The position numbers were made by a program, and so were the translations under genes. Below, piece after piece: positions 16,111 to 25,041 of a stretch of 64,000 bases of DNA; within the stretch, counting starts at the first letter, position 1, and every line of letters begins with the position of its first letter. The notes beneath the pieces are model-generated. The model was given only the letters and a program-made list of their open reading frames with translations. It did not search any database and had not been told where the DNA came from. This DNA is from Rhodopirellula sp. (lineage in GTDB: Bacteria > Planctomycetota > Planctomycetia > Pirellulales > Thermoguttaceae), in NCBI GenBank assembly GCA_012728855.1, contig JAAYEH010000101.1:1-64000 (forward strand), in the 5' to 3' direction.

Positions 16111-17175
16111 TTATTCTTTCCAGCCGTGCTGGTCCCTCACCGCCACCATCGCGGCGAGGATGTCATTCCACGTCCCCGGATCCATCATCGTGGCGTTGGA
16201 GAACATGCAGCCGTCCCAGCAGATGTGCTTAATCCGCCTGGTCAGCTTGTCCTCGGCGTCCCGCAGCCAATAGCCGGCATGGCGGGGGATGTCGAGCTTA
16301 CCGTCGGCGTCGGTCGCCTGGCAATGGCGGCCCGTCTTGTCGTGCGAACCGGCGCCATGCACCGTGGCGTCGTTCTGGGCGACGTGGAAATCGATCGTCC
16401 AGGGACGCAAGGCATCGGTCAGTTTTTGGTACGCTTCGTCGAACTGCAGCGGATCGCTGAAGTCGAAGTCCTGCGGCAGAATGGCGTCTTCCGGGGCATT
16501 GTAGCCGAGAAGGTAAAGCAGGGTGTGGGCCATGTCGGCCTGGAAGCCGAGGGTCTGCGGGCGGTCGACCCCTTCGAGAATCTGAAGCATCCGCTTCCAA
16601 CTATGCATGCCGCCCCAGCAGATCTCTCCCTCGGCCGCCAACTGCTCGCCGTGACCCTCGGCGATCTTACAGGCTTCACGGAAGGTCTCGATGATCTTCT
16701 TCTGACTCTCCTCGGGGTTCTCCAGCCACGGCTCAACCCCCGCCGCCGAGTCGATGCGCACCGCGCCGTTGGGCCGGACGCCGATCTCGCGGAGCAGCCT
16801 GGCGACCCGGCAGCCTTTGCCGACTTGTTCGAGGAACTTCTTCCGCTCGCCGGCATCGCCCATCGCCGATCCACCGCCGGTCGGCGGCCAGATCGGGGCG
16901 ACCACCGTGCCGATTTCGAGATGGTGGGCGCGGGCCTTATCGGCCAACAGCTTGACGGCATCGTCGCTTTCGACGGTGGCGTCGATGTCGATGTGTGGGA
17001 GATAGAGGAAGAGATCGAAGCCGTCGAACTTGACGCCGTCGACTTCGGCCGCCGCGGTGAGGTCGAGCATGGTGTCCAGGTCGATCGGCGGCTCGCCGCC
17101 GTCTCCCTTGCCGACTACGCCCGGCCAGGCTGCGTTATGGAGCTTGGGAAAGTTGTTGGGGTGCTTGTCGCTCAT
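16111..17175 (-). CDS. Sugar phosphate isomerase/epimerase-like TIM barrel protein
   Basis: 354 residues from ATG 17175. The sequence follows the xylose-isomerase-like TIM-barrel superfamily: [21 protein letters not shown] early, [51 protein letters not shown] and [15 protein letters not shown], giving candidate E, D, H and D metal ligands. It ends [14 protein letters not shown], an unusual cysteine-bearing tail. It lies 29 bp upstream of the Gfo/Idh/MocA gene and 32 bp downstream of the cupin gene. Substrate unknown. Confidence 0.82.
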   Translation of the reverse strand: MSDKHPNNFPKLHNAAWPGVVGKGDGGEPPIDLDTMLDLTAAAEVDGVKFDGFDLFLYLPHIDIDATVESDDAVKLLADKARAHHLEIGTVVAPIWPPTGGGSAMGDAGERKKFLEQVGKGCRVARLLREIGVRPNGAVRIDSAAGVEPWLENPEESQKKIIETFREACKIAEGHGEQLAAEGEICWGGMHSWKRMLQILEGVDRPQTLGFQADMAHTLLYLLGYNAPEDAILPQDFDFSDPLQFDEAYQKLTDALRPWTIDFHVAQNDATVHGAGSHDKTGRHCQATDADGKLDIPRHAGYWLRDAEDKLTRRIKHICWDGCMFSNATMMDPGTWNDILAAMVAVRDQHGWKE

Positions 17176-17207
17176 CGGTAAGTCTCGCTCTCGGTGAGGT
17201 GAATCGT

Positions 17208-18476
17208 CTACGGCTTCCAACTCCCGCCGCTGGTCTTGTGATCGCCGATTTGCGGCGTCTTCGCATGGACGTTGGGTCCGAAGTACCGCAATCCCACCAG
17301 CGGTTCGCCGCCGGTATTCTCGATTTCAATCCCTCCCTTGGCCGCGGCGGCGGTGATATACACTTCGTCCCACGGCTCCTCGCCGAAACGGATCATCACC
17401 GGAGTCTGCAAGGGTAGCTTGCCCATGCGGCCCGAGCCTTGCACCGTGATCCAACCGCTGGCGCCCGGATCGCGCAAGGTCATCTTTGCTCCGGGCATGA
17501 TCGTCAGCTCTTTGGCCGAGACAAGCTGCTCGCCGTCGAAGCCGCCGTAGTCGATCCACCGGTCCGTGTAGCCGTCGCCGGAGGTCGATTCGTCGACGAT
17601 TGGCTCGACGTAGTTGTGTTCCTTGAATCGCGGGTCGACGTTCTTCTCCCAGTCGAGTTGTTCGATGATGAAATCGAGGTCGTGGTGCTTGTCTTTGGGC
17701 ACGTCCTTAACAAGCAGATCCCAGGGCACCTCGCGGCCTTCGACCAGCGACTGGTACATGCCGAACACATCGCTGCCCCATTGCGGTTCGTAGGTACACA
17801 TCGAACCCGGCGCGTGCAGCACGCCGGCCGGGATCATCCAACCGGTGCCGGGCTTCAGCCGGTAGGCCTTCGACAAGTCGAGAATACCGTTGTCACCTTG
17901 GTTCCAGTTCTCCAGGCAGCGGCGAACGTCCTCTTTCGTCGTGCCCGGTTCCAGGCCCATGAAGGTATAGTCGAAGTGATTGTCGGCGGCGTTCAGTTGC
18001 GGCGGGAAGTAGTAGCACTCCGGTTTGCCTTGCTGATCGGTCAGCGCCGCATGCTCGTGCCGCTGATGCATATGGTGGGGGATCGGCCCCATGTTGTCGA
18101 AGAACTTCGAGTAGACCGGCCACCGCTGGTACTTCTCCCAGATCGCGTCGCCGACGACCCGCCCCTTGCCTTCTGCGACGGCATCCCGCAGCAAAAATTT
18201 CTGGCCGTCGAAAAGGCACCAACTGAGCCCTTCGTCCCACGACCGTCCGTCATTGGCCGCCTCCGTCGTGCTGGCGAACCACCGTTCGTCGATCCCGCCG
18301 CGGTTGGCACCCAAGGCATACCAGTCGGTCGGCGCCAGTTTGATCCGTTTGCCGGGGTGCAGAAAGCTGCGGGGCACCCAGGCGGGGGCCAGACGCAAGA
18401 GTCCATCGGTCGCGTCCATCGCGCGATCGAGGATCGCGCCCACATTGTCCGTTTTCACTGCCGGTGAAGCACACAT
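17208..18476 (-). CDS. Class I mannose-6-phosphate isomerase-like cupin
   Basis: 422 residues from ATG 18476 (AGGAG 9 nt upstream), first gene of the six-gene operon. It resembles class I phosphomannose isomerases and related sugar isomerases: metal-binding cupin motif HHMHQRHEH followed by [11 protein letters not shown], later [13 protein letters not shown], and a C-terminal cupin half with [15 protein letters not shown]. It probably interconverts a keto- and aldo-sugar or its phosphate. The unusually large insert around residues 240-320 ([19 protein letters not shown] onward) departs from ordinary ManA proteins, so a non-mannose substrate is likely. Confidence 0.75.
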   Translation of the reverse strand: MCASPAVKTDNVGAILDRAMDATDGLLRLAPAWVPRSFLHPGKRIKLAPTDWYALGANRGGIDERWFASTTEAANDGRSWDEGLSWCLFDGQKFLLRDAVAEGKGRVVGDAIWEKYQRWPVYSKFFDNMGPIPHHMHQRHEHAALTDQQGKPECYYFPPQLNAADNHFDYTFMGLEPGTTKEDVRRCLENWNQGDNGILDLSKAYRLKPGTGWMIPAGVLHAPGSMCTYEPQWGSDVFGMYQSLVEGREVPWDLLVKDVPKDKHHDLDFIIEQLDWEKNVDPRFKEHNYVEPIVDESTSGDGYTDRWIDYGGFDGEQLVSAKELTIMPGAKMTLRDPGASGWITVQGSGRMGKLPLQTPVMIRFGEEPWDEVYITAAAAKGGIEIENTGGEPLVGLRYFGPNVHAKTPQIGDHKTSGGSWKP

Positions 18477-18686
18477 GGTGGAAAACTCCTGGGATCTGAA
18501 CGATTGCCGCCACCCCGAGAACGGTGGAACACGGCGCTTCGTGAAGCCTTGTTTTAGCAACCACCCGCCCGAACATCAAGCAGGGCCGGCAGCCAGACTC
18601 GCGGCGAGGGTGCTGGAAAACATTCGCTGCCCGGTGTACATTGGTCGCCTGGGCTGATACGAAAACTACATCAAGGAGACAAAGCG

Positions 18687-19847
18687 ATGGCCAAAAATAC
18701 GTGGGTTCTCACTGACGTCGACCAAGATCTTTATGTCGACAGCATCTCTCTTTCCCCACGAAACGTGGAGGGAGCGGCCACCGGCTACTCCGTGACCAAA
18801 CGGACTCTGCGGGGAGGGCTCCGGGACGGGGTCGACGTCGTTGAAGTCGACAATGGCACGTTCCGCTATGTCCTCATTCCTACTAGAGGCATGGGGATAT
18901 GGCACGCCCGTCAGGGTGATATCACGCTCGGTTGGCGCTCACCGGTCAAGGGGCCGGTTCATCCCAGCTTCGTCCGGCTCAACGAAGCCGGCGGCATCGG
19001 CTGGCTCGACGGCTTCGACGAGATGCTCTGCCGCTGCGGGCTCGAGAGCAACGGCGCTCCCGATTTCAACGATAACGGCACTCTCCGCTGGCCGCAACAC
19101 GGCAAGATCGCCAACCAACCGGCCCACCGGGTCGAGGTCGCCATAGATGGCGACCGCGGCGAACTGAGCGTAACCGGCACAGTCGACGAGGCCCGCCTTT
19201 TTGGCAACAAGATGCGGCTGGTCTCGAGTTACACAACCCGAGTGGGGCAGCCGGGCGTAACGATCACAGACACCATTACCAACCTTTCCGCCCTCCCGGG
19301 CGAGTTGGAGTTGCTCTACCACACCAACTTCGGCCGCCCGTGGTTGGTGACCGGCTCCAAGTTGGCCTTGCCTTTCCGCCGATTGGCGCCGCGCGACCAG
19401 GTGGCGGTGGGCAATGTTTGCCGATGGGACACGTATGGACCGGAAGAGCCCGAGGCCGGTGAAGCGGTCTTTTTCATAGCACCGGTAGGGGATGCCGATG
19501 GGCGAACCCGCGCCGTGCTGACGAATCCGGCGGCCGATCAGGGAGTGAGTTACCACTTCAACGTGAACGAGTTGCCCTGCTTCACCCTCTGGAAAAACCG
19601 CGAGGCGGTGAGCGACGGCTACGTCACCGGCATTGAGCCAGGCATCAATTTCCCCAACCGCAAGTCGTTCGAGAAAACGCACGGGCGGGTGGCGGTGCTC
19701 GCGCCTGGCGAATCCCGCAGCTTCGAACTCACGCTTGAGGTCCACACGACCGCCCAAGGCGTCGCGGACGCCTTGGAAACCGTGCGCCGACTTCAAGAAG
19801 GAACCGAGCCGGAGATCCTCAACAAACCGCATCCGGACTGGTCGTAG
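18687..19847 (+). CDS. DUF4432 aldose-1-epimerase-like protein
   Basis: 386 residues, ATG 18687 with AAGGAG 8 nt upstream. The sequence is a galactose-mutarotase-like beta-sandwich of the DUF4432 type: VDNGTFRYVLIPTRGMGIWHAR, ITLGWRSPVKGPVHPSFV, GFDEMLCRCGLESNGAP, LLYHTNFGRPWL and GYVTGIEPGINFPNRKSFEK. The family binds sugars and may act as anomer epimerase. It is transcribed divergently from the isomerase operon across a 210-bp shared control region, so it is probably co-regulated with it. Confidence 0.88.
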   Translation: MAKNTWVLTDVDQDLYVDSISLSPRNVEGAATGYSVTKRTLRGGLRDGVDVVEVDNGTFRYVLIPTRGMGIWHARQGDITLGWRSPVKGPVHPSFVRLNEAGGIGWLDGFDEMLCRCGLESNGAPDFNDNGTLRWPQHGKIANQPAHRVEVAIDGDRGELSVTGTVDEARLFGNKMRLVSSYTTRVGQPGVTITDTITNLSALPGELELLYHTNFGRPWLVTGSKLALPFRRLAPRDQVAVGNVCRWDTYGPEEPEAGEAVFFIAPVGDADGRTRAVLTNPAADQGVSYHFNVNELPCFTLWKNREAVSDGYVTGIEPGINFPNRKSFEKTHGRVAVLAPGESRSFELTLEVHTTAQGVADALETVRRLQEGTEPEILNKPHPDWS

Positions 19848-19848
19848 T

Positions 19849-19970
19849 CATCGTTTTGGCATGGCTCAAAAACCGGGAACTGGCTCCGAGCCCAATAGCC
19901 TTTCGCGGGTGAAAAACACGGTTCGGTGAGGTGCCTGTCCCCTTTTTCTGAACCATGCCATCGTTTTGGC
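19849..19970. repeat. MITE-like palindromic element with 12-bp flanking direct repeat
   Basis: Inverted arms of about 32 bp (19858-19890 and 19928-19959) carry the signatures 'ggctccgag' and 'gaggtgcctgtcccc'. The 12-mer catcgttttggc occurs immediately on each side (19849-19860 and 19959-19970), as expected of a target duplication. The element lies 2 nt past the DUF4432 stop. Its arms are related to those of the repeat at 29967-30053 and, more loosely, 38392-38467. Confidence 0.75.
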
Positions 19971-20056
19971 GGAGGCGAGGCACTCCGTAACGCGTCTCGT
20001 CCGGCCACGGAGTGTTTGGACTGCGTGTTTTCAGCGCGCGGACGCCGCCGTCGCGC

Positions 20057-20117
20057 AAAAAAAACTCCCGGAAAGGCCGCGTCCCAGGGGGGCAAAGGAC
20101 ACTTCACATTCCGGGAG
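20057..20117 (-). terminator. Intrinsic terminator of the candidate RNA
   Basis: A perfect 9-bp stem (ctcccggaa/ttccgggag, 20117-20109 and 20073-20065 on the minus strand) is followed directly by eight T residues in the minus-strand transcript. The loop is long (35 nt) and can itself fold. Confidence 0.6.
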
Positions 20118-20422
20118 CATTTGGCTCGCCAGCGCCAAATCGGCGCAAGTCGATACGTCGCAAGCGGCGGCAAACGTCGCGTTGCCGCTGGGGGTGTTTC
20201 GAAGCGCACCGCATGGGCGTCCATGCCGGCGGAAGCGCCTCGTGGTCCGCAGGAACTCACACTCGGCCAAACACATTCGTGCCCGGCTTCAGTGGGCGCC
20301 CCCAGTGCAGACCCTTCCACGCGGAAGCAGTTGGTCGATATTGGCTGCAAACGAATGGTTCTTCTGGAATCCATCCGCTCGCAAAAACTTTCACCGTTAG
20401 TTCGTATTGATTTCCTCTTGAG
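20057..20422 (-). ncRNA. Candidate structured noncoding RNA of about 365 nt
   Basis: The minus strand has a promoter (TTGACG 20458-20453, 18-bp spacer, TATTCT 20434-20429) and, about 365 nt on, an intrinsic terminator. Between them lie a 12-bp stem closed with three G-U pairs that form only in minus-strand RNA (20382-20371 with 20358-20347), a 7-bp stem at 20188-20182/20173-20167, and a 7-bp stem at 20140-20134/20125-20119. No reading frame has recognisable protein features. It lacks RNase P, tmRNA and SRP signature sequences that I know. Identity unknown. Confidence 0.4.
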
Positions 20423-20428
20423 GCGGCG

Positions 20429-20458
20429 AGAATACAAAAAAGTGACGGGCCACGTCAA
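20429..20458 (-). promoter_or_regulatory. Sigma-70-type promoter, minus strand
   Basis: TTGACG and TATTCT with an 18-bp spacer lie in DNA that otherwise has no minus-strand gene until the terminator at 20057. They would drive the candidate noncoding RNA. Confidence 0.5.
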
Positions 20459-20612
20459 GACGGTTTTTGCCGAAATTCAAAAGAGGCGGAAAAATCCCCT
20501 CGCGACGGTATTGGCCCTTGCGGAAGTTCCTGGCAAAATGCGAGCCTGCTTCGGCTTGCGGTTCCGTGGACCGTGCGTACACAACAGGAATTCATCCAAG
20601 GAAGGTGCGATC

Positions 20613-21539
20613 GTGCAACCGGCACGCGTAGTCGATTACCTGGTTTATGTGGCCGTCCGTCTGTTGATCTGCGTGGTTCAGGCGATTCCCTTGGAAACGG
20701 GCGTGCGAATGGCCCGCGGCCTGGCGTGGCTGATGGCCAACGTTGTTCGTCTCCGCGGCGAAGTCGTCGATGAAAACCTTCGCCATGCCTTTGCCAGCCT
20801 TTCCGGCGAGCAGCGCCGCCGGCTGACCAGCCGGATGTGGGAACACCTCTTTCTCCTGGTCATGGAAGTCTCCCATGCGCCGCGGAAGATTCACGAGACC
20901 AATTGGCGGCAGTACGTTCGATTGAAAAACATCGGACCGCTGGTCGCCGAGCTTCTCTCCGAGCGGCCGACGATGATCGTCACGGCCCATTTCGGCAATT
21001 TCGAGGCGGGCGGATACCTGCTGGGCATTCTCGGTTTTCCAACGTATGCCGTCGCACGGCCGCTGGACAATCCCTTCCTGAATCGCTTCGTCAACCGCTT
21101 TCGCGGCGCGACTGGGCAGTACATCGTGCCCAAGAACGGCGGCTACGACCAGATCCTCGCCGTACTGGGCCGCGGCGGCACGCTCTCGCTATTGGCCGAC
21201 CAGTACGCGGGACCGAAGGGATGCTGGGTCCGCTTCTTCGATCGTCCGGCCTCGGCCCATAAGGCGATCGCACTTCTGGCGCTGGAACACCAGGCGTTAG
21301 TCGCGGTCACCTACGCACGGCGCGCGGAACAGCCGATGCGATTCGAGATGTGCTGCGCGGCCATGGCGGATCCGCGCGACGCCGAATTCTCGTCGGCCGG
21401 CGTCCCCGCACTAACGCAGTGGTATACGCGTCAACTGGAGGACTTCATCCGTTGCTGGCCCGAGCAGTATTGGTGGGTCCATCGTCGCTGGAAAGACACA
21501 CGCAAGAAGAAAAAACCGTCTGCCAGTCAGGCAGCGTGA
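20613..21539 (+). CDS. LpxL/HtrB-like lipid A acyltransferase (lysophospholipid acyltransferase superfamily)
   Basis: 308 residues from GTG 20613, chosen because AAGGAAGG lies 7 nt upstream; the frame is open further upstream but shows no homology there. An N-terminal hydrophobic segment (YLVYVAVRLLICVVQAI) anchors it in the inner membrane. The catalytic HX4E motif is HFGNFE (H126, E131), followed by VARPLDNPFLNRFVNRFR and the GGTLSLLADQ block typical of late lipid-A acyltransferases, and a C-terminal WYTRQLEDFIRCWPEQYWWVHRRWK. It transfers an acyl chain to lipid A-like or other lipids. No other lpx gene is nearby. Confidence 0.9.
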   Translation: MQPARVVDYLVYVAVRLLICVVQAIPLETGVRMARGLAWLMANVVRLRGEVVDENLRHAFASLSGEQRRRLTSRMWEHLFLLVMEVSHAPRKIHETNWRQYVRLKNIGPLVAELLSERPTMIVTAHFGNFEAGGYLLGILGFPTYAVARPLDNPFLNRFVNRFRGATGQYIVPKNGGYDQILAVLGRGGTLSLLADQYAGPKGCWVRFFDRPASAHKAIALLALEHQALVAVTYARRAEQPMRFEMCCAAMADPRDAEFSSAGVPALTQWYTRQLEDFIRCWPEQYWWVHRRWKDTRKKKKPSASQAA

Positions 21540-21828
21540 AGAGCGCAAGGGTCGTCCGGAGTCATAGAATCCGGGATGGCAGATTGGGTCGATGGTAAAG
21601 TCTCCATCCCTAAATCAGGGAAAACCCTATGGCGTGTTGTCTATCGAATCGGTCATCCTGTCGGAAACCGCTTTCGTGGTCATGACGAACCGTGGGCAGG
21701 CGCAGTCGCGCAACCCTCGTTCGGGGCTAGCTTGAGCATGCGGCGCGCCGGTTGCATGGTGGTGGATCGGAATACGGTCCGCCGTGCGGCGGTGGCTGGC
21801 AAGGATTCTTGTACCGAAAGGCAACCCG

Positions 21829-23502
21829 ATGCATACCCACTACACGACCCACGCCGTGCGGCAATTCCGTGACCGTCAACTGCAGGACGCCTCTGCAGAG
21901 GACATTCTCCGGCAGGCGGATCGCGCGGAACTGCTGCTCGGGGAACTCGACCCGAAACGAACCTATTCCACAGCCAACCTGCTTGCGCGAATCGCCAAGA
22001 AGTCTGGCAGGAACATCGAATCGGCCGAAGTGGTTGCCGGCAGACAGTTGCGTAGCGATCTCCGGCTTTTCATCGAAGACGCCACGGAGGCGGCGGGCCT
22101 GACTCCCGATTCGGCCGATCAGCCCGTGCTTACCATGCAAGACCTCGCCCGCGAACTCCACGTATCGACGAAAACGATCGCACGCTGGCGGAAGCAGGGA
22201 CTCGTGAGCCGGCGGTTTGTCTCGGAGGGGCGGTTGCGCGTCGGGTTTTTGCGGAGTTCCGTGGAGCAGTTTGTGTCTGAGAATGGGGACCGGGTTCGGC
22301 GGGGCTCCGAGTTCAGCCAACTCAGTGATGCGGAGCGGCGGCACATCGTGGCGGAGGCTCGTAAGCTCGTTCATGACGGCTGCTGGCCCGCCGAGGTGAC
22401 GAAACGGCTTGCGCTGGTCACGGGCCGCAACGTCGAAACGATCCGCTATACGCTCAAACACCATGACCAACAGTGTCCTGGAGACCCTCTCTTTCCGGAT
22501 CACTACGGGCCGCCGCGTCCGGAAACCGTGCAGAGGATCTATCAGCAGTTCCGCCGCGGCGAATCGCTCGAAGCCTTGAGCAAGCGTTTCTGCCGCACGA
22601 AAGCGAGTATCCAACGGATCGTCCTGCGGATGCGGGCGAAGCGAATTCTGGAACTCCCGCTCGACTACATTCCGAGTGACGAATTTGTCGAGATGACGTC
22701 GACGCAGGAGCGCGAGATTCTCGGCCCAATGCCCGAAAGTGATCAGCCGGCCAGGAAGGTGCGTCTGCCGAAGGGATTGCCGTCGTACCTCGCAAGCCTC
22801 TACGAGGTGCCCCTTTTGACGCGCGAGCAGGAGGCCCACCTTTTTCGGCAGATGAACTGCCTGAAGTACAAGGCCCACCAAATTCGCGCGAAACTCGATC
22901 CGGAGCGGCCCCGCGTTCGCCTCATGAACCGCATCGAACGACTGCATCAAGAGGCGGTGAAGGTCAAGAACCAGATCCTGCGAGCAAACCTCCGTCTGGT
23001 GGTATCGATTGCGAAACGGCACGTCGGGCCGACGGTGAGCTTCTTCGAACTGGTCAGCGACGGAAACATCTCACTCATCCGGGCCGTGGAGAAGTTCGAT
23101 TATTCGCGAGGCAATAAGTTCAGCACCTATGCGAGTTGGGCGATTATGAAGAACTTCGCGCGGAGCATTCCGGGAGAGCTGCGCCAGATCGACCGGTTCC
23201 GTACTGGCCTGGGAGAGCTATTCGTCATGAGAGAGGATATCCGCAGCGACCAGCAGGAGTTGGAAATGGCTCAGTCGCAGCGCCAAGCCCAGATCGAGCG
23301 GATCCTCAAGCGGCTCGGCGAGCGTGAGCAGGAAATCATCGTATCGCGCTATGGGCTCAATCGCGGCGAGGAGCCGCGGACACTTCAGCAAGTCGGCGCC
23401 GATCTAGGGGTGACGAAGGAGCGGATCCGGCAACTGGAGGCCCGGGCCCTCCGGAAGTTGAGGTTGGCGGCCGAGGAGGAGAATATCGCTTTCTCCATTT
23501 GA
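21829..23502 (+). CDS. Sigma-70 family RNA polymerase sigma factor with extra DNA-binding N-terminal module
   Basis: 557 residues from ATG 21829. Residues 100-155 form an excisionase/MerR-like HTH (TMQDLARELHVSTKTIARWRKQGLV). A second HTH-like stretch lies near residues 210-260 (RIYQQFRRGESLEALSKRF). Sigma region 2 follows at about 380-450 (NLRLVVSIAKRH, SDGNISLIRAVEKFDYSRGNKFSTYASW). A much shortened region 3 leads to region 4 (LGEREQEIIVSRYGL, then VTKERIRQLEARALRKLR), close to primary sigma factors in -35 recognition. It binds core RNA polymerase. The long leader (21540-21828) has a gggatgg/ccatccc hairpin but no clear promoter. Confidence 0.88.
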   Translation: MHTHYTTHAVRQFRDRQLQDASAEDILRQADRAELLLGELDPKRTYSTANLLARIAKKSGRNIESAEVVAGRQLRSDLRLFIEDATEAAGLTPDSADQPVLTMQDLARELHVSTKTIARWRKQGLVSRRFVSEGRLRVGFLRSSVEQFVSENGDRVRRGSEFSQLSDAERRHIVAEARKLVHDGCWPAEVTKRLALVTGRNVETIRYTLKHHDQQCPGDPLFPDHYGPPRPETVQRIYQQFRRGESLEALSKRFCRTKASIQRIVLRMRAKRILELPLDYIPSDEFVEMTSTQEREILGPMPESDQPARKVRLPKGLPSYLASLYEVPLLTREQEAHLFRQMNCLKYKAHQIRAKLDPERPRVRLMNRIERLHQEAVKVKNQILRANLRLVVSIAKRHVGPTVSFFELVSDGNISLIRAVEKFDYSRGNKFSTYASWAIMKNFARSIPGELRQIDRFRTGLGELFVMREDIRSDQQELEMAQSQRQAQIERILKRLGEREQEIIVSRYGLNRGEEPRTLQQVGADLGVTKERIRQLEARALRKLRLAAEEENIAFSI

Positions 23503-23520
23503 CGGATCGCCGAGAGGCGT

Positions 23521-23602
23521 CTCCTGGGGGGTGCTTGTATTATCTCGCTGCCGGACATAGCATGGTGGCCGGCAAAGCGAGACTGCACTGAATACCCAGG
23601 AG
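23521..23602. promoter_or_regulatory. Large imperfect palindrome in sigma factor/SMP-30 intergenic region
   Basis: Outer arms ctcctggg (23521-23528) and cccaggag (23595-23602) enclose a second stem, tctcgctgccgg (23543-23554) with ccggcaaagcgaga (23569-23582, 2-nt bulge). The right outer arm contains the AGGAG ribosome-binding site of the next gene, so folding would hide it from ribosomes. No T-run. Confidence 0.5.
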
Positions 23603-23610
23603 CCACCCCC

Positions 23611-24780
23611 ATGTCCCAGTCGTTCAATTCCGCCGCGACGGTCGTCTTTTCTTCGGCATTGTTCCTCGGTTTAGGCTGCGCCGAGCGGCCCAATTCTCGC
23701 GGCATCAGCCCGCGAACCACGGTACCCGTGGAAAACGTGGCGGCGCCCGGGCCAGCCGATACGGCTACCGACGCCCAGCCACAGGCCGCCGAGGCATCCT
23801 CATCGCTCAAGAAGGCCGAGCTGCTGATCAAGTTTTCCGAGGGCTGCAACACGCCCGATGCCATGGCGCTGCTCCCCGACGGCAATGTGATCCTCTCCAT
23901 GCCGAATTTTAACAAGATCGAGGACGGGGCCTTCATGATGCGGATTACCCCGGACAACAAAGCTGAGAAATTCCTGGAGCTTCCGAACCACCCTCAGACC
24001 AAGAAACCGGTGGGACCGTTGGGCGTTTGTGTAGCGCCGTCAGGCGACCTGTATTTGGCCGATTACCAGATGACCGGCGAGCGTCAGTCGCGCGTGCTGC
24101 GGATCGTGATGAAGGACGGCAAGCCGGCGGAGGTCAAGCCGGCAATCACCGGTTTTCACGTCTCCAACGCGGTGATTTGCCGCGACGGCTTCCTCTACGT
24201 GAGCGAGACCCAGATCGACACAAAAGCCAAGCCGGCCACCAGCGGCGTGTTCCGGTTCAAACTCGACGAATTGGAGGGCGAACCGATCGCTTTGGCGGAA
24301 GACGAGACCAAGGATCCGCATTTCCTCGACACGATCCTGGTCCACAACGAGGAGCTTCCGCTGGGGGCCGACGGCCTCTGTTTCGATAAAGAGGGCAACC
24401 TGTACATCGGCAATTTCTCCGATGGCACCGTCCACCGCTTCGAGTTCGACGAGGCGGGCAAAGTCAAGTCGAACACGATTTTCGCCAAGGCCGACTTCAT
24501 GAAGAGCGCCGACGGCCTGTTCATGGACACCGCCAGCGGAGTGATCTACGTGGCCGATTCCAAGGCCAACGCCGTGCAAATGGTCCATCCGGACGGCACG
24601 GTCACGACACTGGCCCAGAACGGCGACACGGACGGGTTGGACGGCGGCATGGATCAGCCTTGCGAAGTGCTGCTCCGCGGTCGGGAGGTCATCGTCTCCA
24701 ACATGGACTGGCCGGTGCCCGGCTGCATCAACCAGACCTACAATGAGCCGTGTACGCTCTCGGTGATTCGGTTGGACTGA
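23611..24780 (+). CDS. SMP-30/gluconolactonase-like lipoprotein
   Basis: 389 residues, ATG 23611 with AGGAG 8 nt upstream. Residues 1-23 are a lipoprotein signal ending in the lipobox LGLGC (C23), followed by a disordered Ala/Pro linker. The rest is a six-bladed beta-propeller of the SMP-30/gluconolactonase/LRE type (TPDAMALLPDGNVILSMPNFNKI, PLGVCVAPSGDLYLADY, ADGLCFDKEGNLYIGNFSDGTVHRF, DGLFMDTASGVIYVADSKANAV). The family includes Ca- or Zn-dependent lactonases; it is probably a membrane-anchored periplasmic lactonase or binding protein. Starts 108 bp after the sigma factor gene. Confidence 0.87.
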   Translation: MSQSFNSAATVVFSSALFLGLGCAERPNSRGISPRTTVPVENVAAPGPADTATDAQPQAAEASSSLKKAELLIKFSEGCNTPDAMALLPDGNVILSMPNFNKIEDGAFMMRITPDNKAEKFLELPNHPQTKKPVGPLGVCVAPSGDLYLADYQMTGERQSRVLRIVMKDGKPAEVKPAITGFHVSNAVICRDGFLYVSETQIDTKAKPATSGVFRFKLDELEGEPIALAEDETKDPHFLDTILVHNEELPLGADGLCFDKEGNLYIGNFSDGTVHRFEFDEAGKVKSNTIFAKADFMKSADGLFMDTASGVIYVADSKANAVQMVHPDGTVTTLAQNGDTDGLDGGMDQPCEVLLRGREVIVSNMDWPVPGCINQTYNEPCTLSVIRLD

Positions 24781-24813
24781 CCGGTACATCAGGCTTCACA
24801 GCCATACTTCAGT

Positions 24814-25041
24814 TCAAAAACCGAAACGTTCTGCGAACTCGGCAGGGCTCATGTCGATATCGCGGAGAATGCTGCGAAGGGTGCCGATCTTGAGTGACCG
24901 ATTGGTATGAACGGGCACCGAGGTGCGTTGGTCGCCGCGCGCGAAGAAATGATGACTGCCCCGAACGCGAACCAAGACAAAACCTTCCTCCTGAAGGAAG
25001 TTTGCCATCTCTGCGCCGGTGATGCGGGGCAGTTTAGCCAC
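24814..25041 (-). CDS. hicA: HicA-family mRNA interferase toxin
   Basis: 75 residues, YcfA/HicA fold (double-stranded RNA-binding-like). Starts LPRITGAEMANFLQEEGFVLVRVRGSHHFF; the catalytic histidine is H30 in GSHH. Ends AEFAERFGF. HicA proteins cleave mRNA and are neutralised by HicB. The gene overlaps the upstream hicB by 8 nt, so the two are translated together. Confidence 0.93.
   Translation of the reverse strand: MAKLPRITGAEMANFLQEEGFVLVRVRGSHHFFARGDQRTSVPVHTNRSLKIGTLRSILRDIDMSPAEFAERFGF

Noticed and set aside
20057..20422. RNase P RNA or tmRNA as identity of the candidate RNA
   Set aside because: No GAGGAAAGTCCGG or AGAACCCGGCTTA block, no tRNA-like CCA end and no tag frame.
19926..20612. 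N-terminal extension of the acyltransferase
   Set aside because: The frame is open but has no homology, spans a transposon-like repeat and the candidate RNA, and the GTG at 20613 has a strong ribosome-binding site.
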